Translations under genes and position numbers: made by a program
The notes under the pieces: generated by a model
Database searches by the model: none
The model's input: only the letters and a program-made list of their open reading frames with translations
Told to the model about the DNA's origin: nothing
Assembly: GCF_000307875.1 (NCBI RefSeq)
Contig: NZ_AJLS01000118.1
Span: 1-64,000, forward strand
DNA from: Neobacillus bataviensis LMG 21833
GTDB lineage: Bacteria > Bacillota > Bacilli > Bacillales > Cytobacillaceae
Length of the DNA: 64,000 nt
Direction: 5' to 3'
Shown: positions 9,699 through 18,239 of the stretch, one piece after another
Numbering within the stretch: position 1 is the first letter of the stretch
Layout of the letters: each line of letters begins with the position of its first letter

Positions 9699-11564
9699 GT
9701 GAGTACCATTGCTCAAAAAAAGGGATTTGGCGCAACAATATGGGACTTTTTAACAACTGTCGACCATAAAAAGATTGCCATTCTCTATATGATTGCAGGT
9801 GGATTTTTCTTCGTAGTCGGAGGACTAGAGGCTGTATTTATTCGGATCCAACTTGCTGTACCAAATAATGATTTTGTCAGTGCAGGTGCATTTAATGAAA
9901 TTATTACGATGCACGGAACAACGATGATTTTCTTAGCCGCCATGCCGCTTCTTATTGGTTTTATGAATGCGGTTATGCCATTGCAAATTGGTGCCCGTGA
10001 CGTTGCATTTCCATTTCTGAATGCATTGGGATTCTGGCTGTTCTTCTTTGGGGGAATCTTTCTAAATCTATCATGGTTTTTAGGGGGAGCTCCTGATTCA
10101 GGCTGGACGTCTTATGCATCACTTGCCTTACACTCAAAAGGACACGGCGTTGATTTTTATGTATTAGGACTTCAAATATCAGGTCTTGGTACATTAATTG
10201 GTGGTATTAACTTCCTCGTTACAATTATTAACATGCGTGCACCAGGAATGACATATATGAGAATGCCATTATTTACATGGACAACATTCGTTGCATCTGC
10301 AATGATTCTGTTTGCATTCCCGCCTTTAACAGTTGGTCTTACACTGATGATGTTTGACCGTATGTTTGGTGCTAATTTCTTTGATGTAACAATGGGCGGT
10401 AATACTGTTATTTGGGAGCATCTTTTCTGGATTTTCGGGCATCCTGAAGTTTATATCTTAATCCTACCGGCTTTTGGTATTTTCTCGGAAATTTTTTCGA
10501 TTTTTTCAAGAAAGCGTTTATTCGGATATTCATCAATGGTTTTCGCAACCGTGTTGATTGGTTTCTTAGGGTTCATGGTTTGGGCACACCACATGTTCAC
10601 AACTGGTTTAGGACCTGTTGCTAATGCGATTTTCGCTGTTGCAACAATGGCAATTGGTGTACCTACAGGTATTAAGATTTTTAACTGGTTATTTACGATG
10701 TGGGGCGGCAGTGTTAAGTTCACGACTCCAATGTATTATGCATTTGGATTTATTCCATCATTTGTTTGCGGTGGTGTAACTGGGGTAATGGTAGCTACTG
10801 CTGCGGCTGACTATCAGTATCATGATACTTATTTTGTTGTCGCACACTTCCACTATGTAATCGTTGGTGGAGTAGTATTAGCTATCCTTGCAGGTGTACA
10901 TTTATGGTGGCCAAAAATGTTTGGAACAATGTTGAATGAAACATTAGGTAAAGTTACATTCTGGTTCTTCTTTATTGGATTCCATTTAACATTCTTTATC
11001 CAGCATTTCTTAGGTCTATGGGGCATGCCTCGTCGTGTCTTCACATACCTGCCAGGTCAAGGATTTGATACGGCAAATATGATTAGTTCTGTTGGTGCAG
11101 CATTTATGTCTATTGGTGTCATTGTCTTGCTTATTAACATTATTGTTACTTCTGTTAAAAATGTTAAAGTCGGAAATGATCCATGGGGCGACGGAAGAAC
11201 ACTTGAATGGGCAATACCATCACCTCCGCCATTCTATAACTTTAAACAACTTCCACTTGTTCGCGGATTGGATGCTTATTGGTTGGAAAAAATGGAAGGT
11301 AAAAAAGGCATGACGCCTGCAGAACCACTTGGTGACATTCACATGCCGAATGCTTCGTTCATTCCATTCATGATTTCGCTTGGTTTGTTTATTGCTGCTT
11401 TCGGTGCAATGTATCATGTTGACAAGGTTGCATGGGCATTACCGCTTATGATTTTTGGTTTACTTGTAACATTTGGGTCTATGTTAGTTCGCTCAATCAA
11501 GGACGATCACGGTTTCCATATCCATAAAGAAGAATTACAAGAAGAGAAGGGGGCTAAGGCATAA
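9699..11564 (+). CDS. ctaD: Cytochrome c oxidase subunit I
   Basis: A 621-residue heme-copper oxidase core subunit with at least twelve membrane segments. It contains the low-spin heme, the high-spin heme a3 and CuB, reduces oxygen to water and pumps protons. The signature HPEVY with His248, the CuB histidines 297-298 in WAHH, and the heme ligands His383 and His385 in AHFHYV are present. The start is GTG with GGGAGGT eight bases upstream. The stop codon overlaps the first base of ctaE, indicating translational coupling. Confidence 0.97.
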   Translation: MSTIAQKKGFGATIWDFLTTVDHKKIAILYMIAGGFFFVVGGLEAVFIRIQLAVPNNDFVSAGAFNEIITMHGTTMIFLAAMPLLIGFMNAVMPLQIGARDVAFPFLNALGFWLFFFGGIFLNLSWFLGGAPDSGWTSYASLALHSKGHGVDFYVLGLQISGLGTLIGGINFLVTIINMRAPGMTYMRMPLFTWTTFVASAMILFAFPPLTVGLTLMMFDRMFGANFFDVTMGGNTVIWEHLFWIFGHPEVYILILPAFGIFSEIFSIFSRKRLFGYSSMVFATVLIGFLGFMVWAHHMFTTGLGPVANAIFAVATMAIGVPTGIKIFNWLFTMWGGSVKFTTPMYYAFGFIPSFVCGGVTGVMVATAAADYQYHDTYFVVAHFHYVIVGGVVLAILAGVHLWWPKMFGTMLNETLGKVTFWFFFIGFHLTFFIQHFLGLWGMPRRVFTYLPGQGFDTANMISSVGAAFMSIGVIVLLINIIVTSVKNVKVGNDPWGDGRTLEWAIPSPPPFYNFKQLPLVRGLDAYWLEKMEGKKGMTPAEPLGDIHMPNASFIPFMISLGLFIAAFGAMYHVDKVAWALPLMIFGLLVTFGSMLVRSIKDDHGFHIHKEELQEEKGAKA

Positions 11565-12193
11565 TGCATGTTGAAGATAAAATGACGTATGAAACATGGC
11601 CTGCGGCACCGGAGAAATCCACCCTTGAAGCAAAAAATAAATTTTTAGGCTTTTGGTTATTCTTAGGGGGAGAGACAGTTTTATTCGCCTCTCTCTTTGC
11701 CACCTATCTTGCCTTAAAAGATAAGGTGCCAGATACGAGTCAACATTTGGCAAAGGATTTATATGAATTGCCGCTTACATTTGTTGCTACGATGTTGTTA
11801 TTAACAAGTTCCTTAACAAGTGTTTACGCGATGTACCATATGAAAAACTTTGCCTTTAAGAAAATGATGGTTTGGCTTGGTTTGACAGTTTTATTAGGTG
11901 CTGGATTCCTAGGGCTTGAGGTTTATGAATTTACACATTACGTCCATGAATTTCACCATACCTTTACAAGCAGTGCATTTGGATCCGCCTTCTATACGCT
12001 TGTTGGATTCCACGGTGCGCACGTGGCCTTTGGGTTATGTTGGATTTTATCGTTAATGATTCGTAATTCTAAACGAGGTCTAGACCTTTACAATGCTCCA
12101 AAGTTCTATGTCTTCAGTCTTTACTGGCATTTTATCGACGTTGTATGGGTATTTATCTTTACGGTAGTTTATTTAATGGGGATGGTGGGATAA
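11564..12193 (+). CDS. ctaE: Cytochrome c oxidase subunit III
   Basis: A 209-residue membrane protein with five predicted helices, closely matching the B. subtilis subunit III pattern (NKFLGFWLFLGGETVLFASL, and near the C-terminus LYWHFIDVVWVFIF). It stabilises the oxidase core and its proton uptake. The ATG overlaps the ctaD stop by one base, with AAGGGGG upstream. A second ATG seven codons in is possible but less well placed for a ribosome binding site. Confidence 0.96.
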   Translation: MHVEDKMTYETWPAAPEKSTLEAKNKFLGFWLFLGGETVLFASLFATYLALKDKVPDTSQHLAKDLYELPLTFVATMLLLTSSLTSVYAMYHMKNFAFKKMMVWLGLTVLLGAGFLGLEVYEFTHYVHEFHHTFTSSAFGSAFYTLVGFHGAHVAFGLCWILSLMIRNSKRGLDLYNAPKFYVFSLYWHFIDVVWVFIFTVVYLMGMVG

Positions 12194-12194
12194 C

Positions 12195-12530
12195 ATGACA
12201 AATCAGCCATTAAACTCAGGTAATCCAAGTGTAGATCTTGAATATCGCCGCAAGAAAAGTGCGGAGGAAATGCGCTATCAAATTATTTCCTTTGCCTTGA
12301 TGATTTTCTTAACGCTTATTGCGTTTGCTTGTGTAGCAATCAAGGGATTTTCCTCATGGTTTACCGTACCATTTATACTGCTATTAGCGGCAGTTCAAGT
12401 TGTTTTTCAATTATTTTACTTTATGCATATGAGCCATAAAGGCCATGAAGCTCCACAAATGTTTCTGTTTTCTGGAGTGTTTGTAGCTATACTAACGATA
12501 TTGACATTTGTTACCATTATTTGGTGGTAA
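12195..12530 (+). CDS. ctaF: Cytochrome c oxidase subunit IV
   Basis: A 111-residue protein with three hydrophobic segments, typical of the bacterial caa3 oxidase subunit IV, including the conserved FQLFYFMHM segment. It is the last structural gene of the oxidase operon: it starts one base after the ctaE stop codon and is followed by a strong terminator. Its role is in oxidase assembly or stability rather than catalysis. Confidence 0.92.
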   Translation: MTNQPLNSGNPSVDLEYRRKKSAEEMRYQIISFALMIFLTLIAFACVAIKGFSSWFTVPFILLLAAVQVVFQLFYFMHMSHKGHEAPQMFLFSGVFVAILTILTFVTIIWW

Positions 12531-12536
12531 TGAAAA

Positions 12537-12571
12537 AAAAAGAAAATCGGCTTTATGCCGATTTTCTTTTT
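12537..12571 (+). terminator. Intrinsic terminator of the ctaCDEF operon
   Basis: Fifteen-base stem AAAAAGAAAATCGGC with its perfect complement across a TTTAT loop; the downstream arm supplies the T-run. Confidence 0.9.
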
Positions 12572-12609
12572 AGGTAAAGAAATAGTAAACATTATGGTAA
12601 TTTTATTTT

Positions 12610-12638
12610 TTGCACTAAAAATTTTCTATGGTTATAAT
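12610..12638 (+). promoter_or_regulatory. Sigma-A promoter of ctaG
   Basis: TTGCAC (12610-12615), a 17-bp spacer and TATAAT (12633-12638), 44 bp before the ctaG start. Confidence 0.7.
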
Positions 12639-12681
12639 AAAGAAAATACTTCTTTTACTATATACTTGAGGTGATATCAAG

Positions 12682-13590
12682 GTGCTACCATTAGATATAT
12701 TTGGATTTAAAGCCCTTTGGAGCCCGTACTTTTTGCTAATCTTGCTTGCGCTGACTGTTGGATATTTTCTCATTACGATTCCCTTTAGATCAAAGTTTCG
12801 TGATAGTGAACCATTAGCAGTGAAACAAGCTATGTTATTCTTGACAGCTATTGTTTTATTATATGCGATTAAAGGTTCACCACTAGATTTAATGGGTCAT
12901 CTTATGTTTTATATTCATGGGATAACAATGGTTATTTTAGTCTTATTGATCCCTCCATTGTTTATATTATCGATTCCTAAGTGGCTTTGGAGAAGTGTTC
13001 TTGATGTTAAAATAATCAAATCGATATTTAAGCTCTTTACAAAACCGGTTATTGCGATTCTATTATTTAACGGCTTTTTCTCCTTTTATCACATCCCGAT
13101 CATTTTTGATCACGTTATGCAAAACAGATATTACCATGGCGGATACTCGATTCTATTATTTGTAATGGCTGTTTTTATGTGGTGGTCATTAATCAGCCCG
13201 CTTCCTGAATATCAACCATTAAGCGGGATTAAAAAAGTAGCTTATTTATTTGCAAACAGTATGTTAATCACACCTGCTTGTGCCTTGATTATTTTTTCAG
13301 ATGCCTCCCTTTATGCAACCTATCACGATCCGAAAGTTTGGGGGCAGGTAATGAGTTTATGTGTGGGGCCATCTGTATTTTCAAATTTGAATCTGAGTGG
13401 ACCAGAATTATTTAGTTCTCTGTCACTTGTTGATGATCAACGTCTTGGCGGGGTAGTCATGAAAATTATTCAGGAAATTATTTATGCTATTGTTTTAGCC
13501 CAAGTATTTTTTGAATGGTACCGTAAAGATCAAGAAGAATCTGAACGCGAAATGAAGAACCAAATGTTAAATCCACATTTTGTTGAATAA
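12682..13590 (+). CDS. ctaG: Cytochrome c oxidase assembly factor CtaG
   Basis: A 302-residue caa3_CtaG-family membrane protein with about seven hydrophobic segments. It is needed for formation of active caa3 oxidase, probably in copper or heme insertion; this is family knowledge. Conserved features include HLMFYIHGITMV and several histidines facing the outer membrane half (FSFYHIP, YYHGGY). The start is GTG with GAGGTGA seven bases upstream. It has its own promoter and terminator, so it can be expressed apart from ctaCDEF. Confidence 0.92.
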   Translation: MLPLDIFGFKALWSPYFLLILLALTVGYFLITIPFRSKFRDSEPLAVKQAMLFLTAIVLLYAIKGSPLDLMGHLMFYIHGITMVILVLLIPPLFILSIPKWLWRSVLDVKIIKSIFKLFTKPVIAILLFNGFFSFYHIPIIFDHVMQNRYYHGGYSILLFVMAVFMWWSLISPLPEYQPLSGIKKVAYLFANSMLITPACALIIFSDASLYATYHDPKVWGQVMSLCVGPSVFSNLNLSGPELFSSLSLVDDQRLGGVVMKIIQEIIYAIVLAQVFFEWYRKDQEESEREMKNQMLNPHFVE

Positions 13591-13617
13591 ACTCCCATTC
13601 AATTGGGGGTTTTTTTT
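13590..13617 (+). terminator. Intrinsic terminator of ctaG
   Basis: Stem AACTCCCA/TGGGGGTT followed by eight T residues. Confidence 0.8.
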
Positions 13618-13695
13618 GAAAACCTCTGTATTATTTGAAATGGATAGGGAACTAAACTAAAATGAGGGTAGAATATGTAAAAAGTGAGGAAATAT

Positions 13696-14160
13696 ATGAA
13701 TTCGTTACCGATTTTACCAACAATCAGCACCACCTTTATCTTGTTAAGCGCCATTACCGTTGCGATTGGATGGTGGCAAATAAAACAAAGGAAAATTGAG
13801 GCTCACAAAAAGACCATGTTTATTGCCGGGGTTTTTGCACTTCTCTTTTTTATTATTTATGCCTCACGAACGATTTTTATAGGAAACACTGCTTTTGGCG
13901 GACCGAAAGAGATTAAGATTTATTACACGATATTTTTAGTTTTTCATATTACGCTGGCGACCATTGGGGCTGTATTTGGGGTGGTTTCCATCTTGACCGG
14001 GTTTAAGAATAAGCTTTCCATTCATCGTAAGCTTGGACCTGTCACGAGTATCATTTGGTTTTTCTCAGCGATTACGGGTGTCGCTGTCTACCTATTGTTA
14101 TATGTTTTTTATCATGGCGGTGAAACGACCTCGATGATCAAAGCGATTCTTGGTTTTTAA
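13696..14160 (+). CDS. DUF420 membrane protein (CtaM/YozB-like)
   Basis: A 154-residue protein with four to five membrane segments and conserved histidines (FHITLATIG, IHRKLGP, FYHGG). It fits the DUF420 family, which includes B. subtilis YozB and Staphylococcus aureus CtaM, the latter implicated in cytochrome oxidase maturation. Its place directly after ctaG supports the same role. An in-frame GTG at 13684 is itself part of the GTGAGGA ribosome binding site, so the ATG at 13696 is the likely start. Confidence 0.82.
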   Translation: MNSLPILPTISTTFILLSAITVAIGWWQIKQRKIEAHKKTMFIAGVFALLFFIIYASRTIFIGNTAFGGPKEIKIYYTIFLVFHITLATIGAVFGVVSILTGFKNKLSIHRKLGPVTSIIWFFSAITGVAVYLLLYVFYHGGETTSMIKAILGF

Positions 14161-14162
14161 AT

Positions 14163-14206
14163 AAAAATGAGGGAGCATGGTTTGTTAACCATGCTCCCTC
14201 ATTTTT
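14163..14206. terminator. Bidirectional terminator
   Basis: A perfect 20-bp inverted repeat (AAAAATGAGGGAGCATGGTT, loop TGTT) with T-runs both ways lies between the convergent DUF420 gene and the YugN-like gene. Confidence 0.92.
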
Positions 14207-14214
14207 ATTCTTAA

Positions 14215-14574
14215 TTATACTGCAAATTTACTTACTTCCTCTTTAACAGTTTCGAGAATCTTTTTGCATTGGTTAACGAGTGAGGCTGGGAAGTTCTCAC
14301 CTTCTCCATATTCAACCCCGTGTGGATAATAATGTTTTCCTAAAAATGGTGTCATTAATTGAATCGTTGCTTTGAACGTATCGACGTCCCCTTCAAGCGC
14401 ATAGCCCTGAACACGAAGGTAATATACACCTTCTTTTAATTCAAACTTGCGGTCGTATGTAACGCGTTCGTAATCCCATTGTCCTGCACGAACCAAACCA
14501 TGTTCATGCATGACTTCGTCTAAACGGTTTAATTCCGCTTTTAACTTCTCAATTCCCGTATTCTCAAATTTCAT
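14215..14574 (-). CDS. ylbA: YugN-like family protein
   Basis: A 119-residue soluble protein of the YugN-like family, starting MKFENTGIEKLKAEL and containing the family segment RAGQWDYERVTYDRKF. It occupies the ylbA locus after ctaG, as in B. subtilis. The fold is known for the family but the function is not. AGGAGGG lies eight bases upstream of the ATG. It is convergent with the cta region and divergent from ylbB. Confidence 0.85.
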   Translation of the reverse strand: MKFENTGIEKLKAELNRLDEVMHEHGLVRAGQWDYERVTYDRKFELKEGVYYLRVQGYALEGDVDTFKATIQLMTPFLGKHYYPHGVEYGEGENFPASLVNQCKKILETVKEEVSKFAV

Positions 14575-14759
14575 TAACTAGCCCTCCTAAAACGATTGCC
14601 TTACCCATTTTCCCTATATTGGTATTATAGCAATTATAGTTCATTTTAATAATAGTTGAAAATGTTTCAACTTGCAATGGATAGTTCAGCCGAATAAAAC
14701 ATTCACGGTTTGATAACCATAGTATTGTTAACAGAAATATATAATTGGAGGAGTATGAC

Positions 14760-15194
14760 ATGGAAGAAATTCGTGAGATTATGACAGATAATGTGGAATG
14801 CTGCACATTATTAGATAATTTGTTTGAGGTTGCAGTAAAAATGAAGGAATTAAATGTTGGTGCCATTCCCATTGTTGACGAGGAAAAACTTGTCGGTATG
14901 ATAACAGATAGAGATATTGTCATCAGAGGAGTTGCTGAAAAACATCCCGGTTCAACAAAAGTAGAAGATATTATGAGTAAAACTCTCGTAACGGTTACTC
15001 CAGATACTTCTAGCAGGGATGCAGCAAAGTTGATGGCAGAGCATCAAATCCGGCGGTTGCCAGTAGAGGAGAATGGAAAGTTAATAGGAATTGTTTCACT
15101 CGGAGATTTTGCAATTCGCGATTTAACTGACGATCAAGCAAAAGAAGCGCTGACAGAAATCTCTGAGCAAAACTATAATGGTGTACAATACTAA
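14760..15194 (+). CDS. ylbB: CBS domain protein YlbB
   Basis: A 144-residue protein made of two tandem CBS motifs and little else (GAIPIVDEEKLVGMITDRDI and RRLPVEENGKLIGIVSLGD). Pairs of CBS motifs form a Bateman module that usually binds adenine nucleotides and acts as an energy sensor; the partner of this stand-alone module is unknown. The ATG at 14760 is preceded by GGAGGAG at six bases. A TTG 15 nt upstream is in frame but lies within that ribosome binding site. Confidence 0.88.
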   Translation: MEEIREIMTDNVECCTLLDNLFEVAVKMKELNVGAIPIVDEEKLVGMITDRDIVIRGVAEKHPGSTKVEDIMSKTLVTVTPDTSSRDAAKLMAEHQIRRLPVEENGKLIGIVSLGDFAIRDLTDDQAKEALTEISEQNYNGVQY

Positions 15195-15225
15195 ATTTAT
15201 TTTTTTGAAAAGTAAAATTTAACGA

Positions 15226-15256
15226 AAAACAGGTGCATAGAGTACCTGTTTTATTT
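15226..15256 (+). terminator. Intrinsic terminator of ylbB
   Basis: Stem AAAACAGGT/ACCTGTTTT with a nine-base loop and a T-rich tail. Confidence 0.65.
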
Positions 15257-15302
15257 ATTATCAGACATTTTTGTTAATGATTATTACTAATCGGGATATT
15301 GG

Positions 15303-15311
15303 TGATATAAT
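15303..15311 (+). promoter_or_regulatory. Extended -10 promoter of ylbC
   Basis: TGATATAAT forms a TGn-extended consensus -10 element 48 bp before ylbC. No good -35 is visible, which extended -10 promoters tolerate. Confidence 0.45.
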
Positions 15312-15358
15312 TAATTTACCCATACATAAAATGATAGAAAAAGGAATAGAGAGGGTGA

Positions 15359-16438
15359 ATGCCTCTGCGGACTCTTAGTAGAATTTTAATACTCTCAGTC
15401 GTTTTTTTAACCATTGGTTTTTATGTTAGCATAAATGAAAAAAATGATGATAATGTATTGATTAAAGAGGATCCTACCTTGAAAATGAAACAATCATTGC
15501 CTCAAGGGCTTAATAATCAAGAAGGTAATAAAACATCTTTAGAAAAACCAAAAGAAGGGGTAGCATTATTGATTGGACAAGACGTTTCTGTCCTGGAAAA
15601 GGAATTCGGGGCTCCTACAAGGATTGATGAATCTTTGTATGGGTATCAATGGTATATATATAAGCAGAATTATAACCGTTATTTACAGGTTGGGGTCGAA
15701 AATAATCAGGTAGTGACCATTTTTGCAATTGGAGAAACACTTGATGTTGCTCCTTTTGAAATCGGACAGCCAGTTGAGGAAATTTTTAATACACAATATT
15801 TTGATACCAATATAAATCTTGAAGTGAATGGAAATTCCTACCGATTTGAACTGAATGATAATGATTTAAATCTTCGGCCAATGGTAAAATTAGGGGATCT
15901 GTATGTCCAACTCTACATTGACAGGATTACAGGCAATTTATCAAGTGTGCGCTTTCTAAACGCTGAAACTCTTATTAAACAACGTCCATATGAACTTGTT
16001 TATAGCGGCGAATTACCTCAGGTGGAAGGCCCGAGTGAAGAGGCGTGGAAGCTCATAGAAGATGGGATGGCACAGGAGATATTTGATATCACGAATGTAT
16101 TACGGGTAAGGAATAAATTAAAACCGTTAATTTGGGATGAGGTAATTGCTGATGCGGCCTTTGGGCATAGCAGAGATATGGCAGAAAATGACGACTTTTC
16201 CCATACCTCCAAAAAATTCGGTGATTTGACCAATCGATTAAAGGCAGCAAAAGTAGCCTACGTGTCGGCCGGGGAAAATATTGCCGCAAAATATTCGGAT
16301 GCCCCGGCAGTAGTAGAGGGCTGGCTCAATAGTAAAGGTCACAGAGATAAATTATTAAATAAGGATTATTCCCATCTTGGTGTTGGGGTCTATCAAAAAT
16401 ATTATACTCAAAATTTTATTCAAAAAGTGGAACAATGA
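15359..16438 (+). CDS. ylbC: CAP-domain secreted protein YlbC
   Basis: A 359-residue protein with an N-terminal hydrophobic anchor or signal (ILILSVVFLTIGFYVS), a central region typical of CAP-associated proteins and a C-terminal CAP/SCP domain. The CAP signatures are HSRDMAENDDFSH, SAGENIAAKYSDA and GWLNSKGHRDKLLN, including the conserved histidine and glutamate residues. Proteins of this type in Bacillus are cell-surface or spore-associated; the molecular activity is unknown. The ribosome binding site GAGAGGG is close to the ATG (about four bases), so initiation may be modest. A bidirectional terminator follows. Confidence 0.85.
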   Translation: MPLRTLSRILILSVVFLTIGFYVSINEKNDDNVLIKEDPTLKMKQSLPQGLNNQEGNKTSLEKPKEGVALLIGQDVSVLEKEFGAPTRIDESLYGYQWYIYKQNYNRYLQVGVENNQVVTIFAIGETLDVAPFEIGQPVEEIFNTQYFDTNINLEVNGNSYRFELNDNDLNLRPMVKLGDLYVQLYIDRITGNLSSVRFLNAETLIKQRPYELVYSGELPQVEGPSEEAWKLIEDGMAQEIFDITNVLRVRNKLKPLIWDEVIADAAFGHSRDMAENDDFSHTSKKFGDLTNRLKAAKVAYVSAGENIAAKYSDAPAVVEGWLNSKGHRDKLLNKDYSHLGVGVYQKYYTQNFIQKVEQ

Positions 16439-16468
16439 AAAAAGGTGACGTAAACAGTCACCTTTTTT
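16438..16468. terminator. Bidirectional terminator
   Basis: A perfect 12-bp stem AAAAAAGGTGAC/GTCACCTTTTTT with a seven-base loop, between convergent ylbC and the small membrane protein gene. Confidence 0.9.
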
Positions 16469-16842
16469 CATTGTTCAGCTCCCTGGCCATTTTGTCTTTC
16501 ATAATAACTAAACAAAAATGTGCTGCCTTCCCAGCTTCCATATACACGAATAACATCACCAATGGTGAAAGAATCTGTTTTTATGTTTTTCTTTATAGGA
16601 GTGATCATTTTTGCTGTGGATAATTTTGATGCGGTTTGCAGTTTAAGGGTCTGTACAAAAATGTAACGATGGTAATAAAAGCGCTGCCGCTCTTCCATGA
16701 TACTTTTTACTTCTCCTATTATGACAGCCTCATGCCGGACATCCCCTGCATTTAGCCATTTCACATCCTGTTCTTTCATCTCTTTTCTTGTCAGCCAATA
16801 AAAATATAGACAAATGATTGGAATCACGATGGCGGTAACCAT
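16468..16842 (-). CDS. Small membrane-anchored protein, unknown function
   Basis: A 124-residue protein with one N-terminal membrane segment (VTAIVIPIICLYFYWL) and a polar C-terminal domain. The domain is rich in beta-prone segments (HEAVIIGEVKSIMEE, GDVIRVYGSWEG), reminiscent of an OB-like barrel, but I recognise no family. AAGGGGCG precedes the ATG. It starts 16 bases after the stop of the thioesterase gene and so is the second gene of a two-gene leftward operon. I do not recall this pair at the equivalent place in B. subtilis. Confidence 0.65.
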   Translation of the reverse strand: MVTAIVIPIICLYFYWLTRKEMKEQDVKWLNAGDVRHEAVIIGEVKSIMEERQRFYYHRYIFVQTLKLQTASKLSTAKMITPIKKNIKTDSFTIGDVIRVYGSWEGSTFLFSYYERQNGQGAEQ

Positions 16843-16858
16843 TTTGATTAAACGCCCC

Positions 16859-17341
16859 TTATTTTTTTATGATAAAAAAGGTTCCGGTTGCATAAGCGAT
16901 TTTTTTCCCATCATTACGGTATACTTCCCCGGATATCACCATAGTTTTACTGCCATGATGGATGATTTCAGCTTTACAGCGGAGTGAGTCACCAATTCCC
17001 GGTGCAATATAATGGATATTAAGCTGATTGGTTACTGCAGCAAATTCTTCTGGAAGCTGTTGGTAAGCCATGACACCCATAGCTGAATCAAGAAGCGTAG
17101 CGGTGATTCCACCGTGGACAATATCAAGGTCATTATTAATAATTGGATTAATCGGAATCGTAATTTCGCAGGAATTTTGGTCAAAACTTCTTTCCATATG
17201 TAGAAGGCCATCAATAAAGGTATTCCTGTTACGTTTAATCTTTCTTTGGACACCTTCTAATAGGGTGGTAATAGCCTGCAGGTCTGTTTCTGACCCAGTT
17301 TCGAGACATGATTCTAATAATAGACGCAATTCGTCTTTCAT
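16859..17341 (-). CDS. PaaI-type hotdog-fold acyl-CoA thioesterase
   Basis: A 160-residue protein whose C-terminal 110 residues form a hotdog domain with the PaaI-family hallmark DIVHGGITATLLDSAMG (HGG plus the helix aspartate). Such enzymes hydrolyse acyl- or aryl-CoA thioesters; the substrate cannot be read from the sequence. An extra 40-residue helical N-terminus precedes the domain. GAAAGGGG lies before the ATG. It is transcribed leftward with the small membrane protein and divergently from ylbD. Confidence 0.82.
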   Translation of the reverse strand: MKDELRLLLESCLETGSETDLQAITTLLEGVQRKIKRNRNTFIDGLLHMERSFDQNSCEITIPINPIINNDLDIVHGGITATLLDSAMGVMAYQQLPEEFAAVTNQLNIHYIAPGIGDSLRCKAEIIHHGSKTMVISGEVYRNDGKKIAYATGTFFIIKK

Positions 17342-17471
17342 ACTTCTACCCCTTTCATTACGTTTTCTTTTGACATCTTACCACTTAGAAGCTTAATAAT
17401 AAATCATTTCACATTTCATCTTTTGATACATATTGTATTATTGGCGATTAATATGGGCAGAGGTGAGAAAC

Positions 17472-17876
17472 ATGACGCAAAAAAAATTGCACCCTTCCGT
17501 GCTCAAATTTAAAGAATTTGTAAAGAATAATCCGAAAATCATCAAAGAGGTTCGGGATGGGAAGGCGACCTGGCAAGAGCTGTATGAGGATTGGTACCTA
17601 TTAGGAGAAGAGGATCAACGTTGGGAAACTATTGGTACAGAAAAGGCCACTGAGCCTGAAACAAGTAATGAATCCAAAGGAGATTGGATGTCCAATATTA
17701 TGGGGATGGTCAAAAAGATGGATCCAAATCAAATGCAAAATCATATTAATAACTTAAGTCAGGCTTTAGGCGCAATCCAGGGTGTTATTTCACAATTTCA
17801 AGGCGGTAATGCTGCTGCCGGATCGATCAAGCCGCCCGAGGGGCCAAAAAATCCTTTTGGATTTCGAAAAGACTAA
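17472..17876 (+). CDS. ylbD: Spore coat protein YlbD-like
   Basis: A 134-residue soluble protein of the YlbD-like family, with the conserved N-terminal half HPSVLKFKEFVKNNPKIIKEVR and GKATWQELYEDWYLLGE, followed by a variable glycine- and asparagine-rich tail. YlbD has been described as a spore coat component in B. subtilis. An in-frame upstream start (17433) lacks a ribosome binding site; GAGGTGAG directly precedes the ATG at 17472. It is followed after 19 bases by ylbE. Confidence 0.82.
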   Translation: MTQKKLHPSVLKFKEFVKNNPKIIKEVRDGKATWQELYEDWYLLGEEDQRWETIGTEKATEPETSNESKGDWMSNIMGMVKKMDPNQMQNHINNLSQALGAIQGVISQFQGGNAAAGSIKPPEGPKNPFGFRKD

Positions 17877-17895
17877 TGGAAGGGAATAGTAAAAA

Positions 17896-18135
17896 ATGCG
17901 AAGAGATGTACTAGATTATTTAGGACGACAGAAGGATTTAAAGCAATTTGTACGGGAGCAGCCACATTGGTATCGAAAACTATCAAGAAATCCCTATGAT
18001 TTACAGTCGCTTGAAGTTGCATCATTACATTATTATAAAAAGACAATTCCTGATCAGGTTGAAAAGTTTTCTAATAGTGTCCAAATGGCCTCCATGATGT
18101 ATGCTATGTTTCAAGCAATGAAGACACAAACTTAA
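17896..18135 (+). CDS. ylbE: YlbE-like protein
   Basis: A 79-residue protein matching the YlbE-like family (RRDVLDYLGRQKDLKQFVREQPHWYRKLSRNP). It is an operon partner of ylbD, with AAGGGAA upstream of the ATG, and ends before a strong terminator. Function is unknown; linkage to ylbD suggests expression during sporulation. Confidence 0.82.
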   Translation: MRRDVLDYLGRQKDLKQFVREQPHWYRKLSRNPYDLQSLEVASLHYYKKTIPDQVEKFSNSVQMASMMYAMFQAMKTQT

Positions 18136-18141
18136 CAAACG

Positions 18142-18171
18142 GCCACATAAAAAAATATGTGGCTCTTTTTT
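18142..18171 (+). terminator. Intrinsic terminator of ylbDE
   Basis: Stem GCCACATA/TATGTGGC with an all-A loop and a T-run of eight. Confidence 0.85.
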
Positions 18172-18239
18172 TTGCTTTTAAGGAAAAAGACTAAAAAAAT
18201 AAAAGGAGGCGAACAATACCTACATAAGGAGTGATAAGG

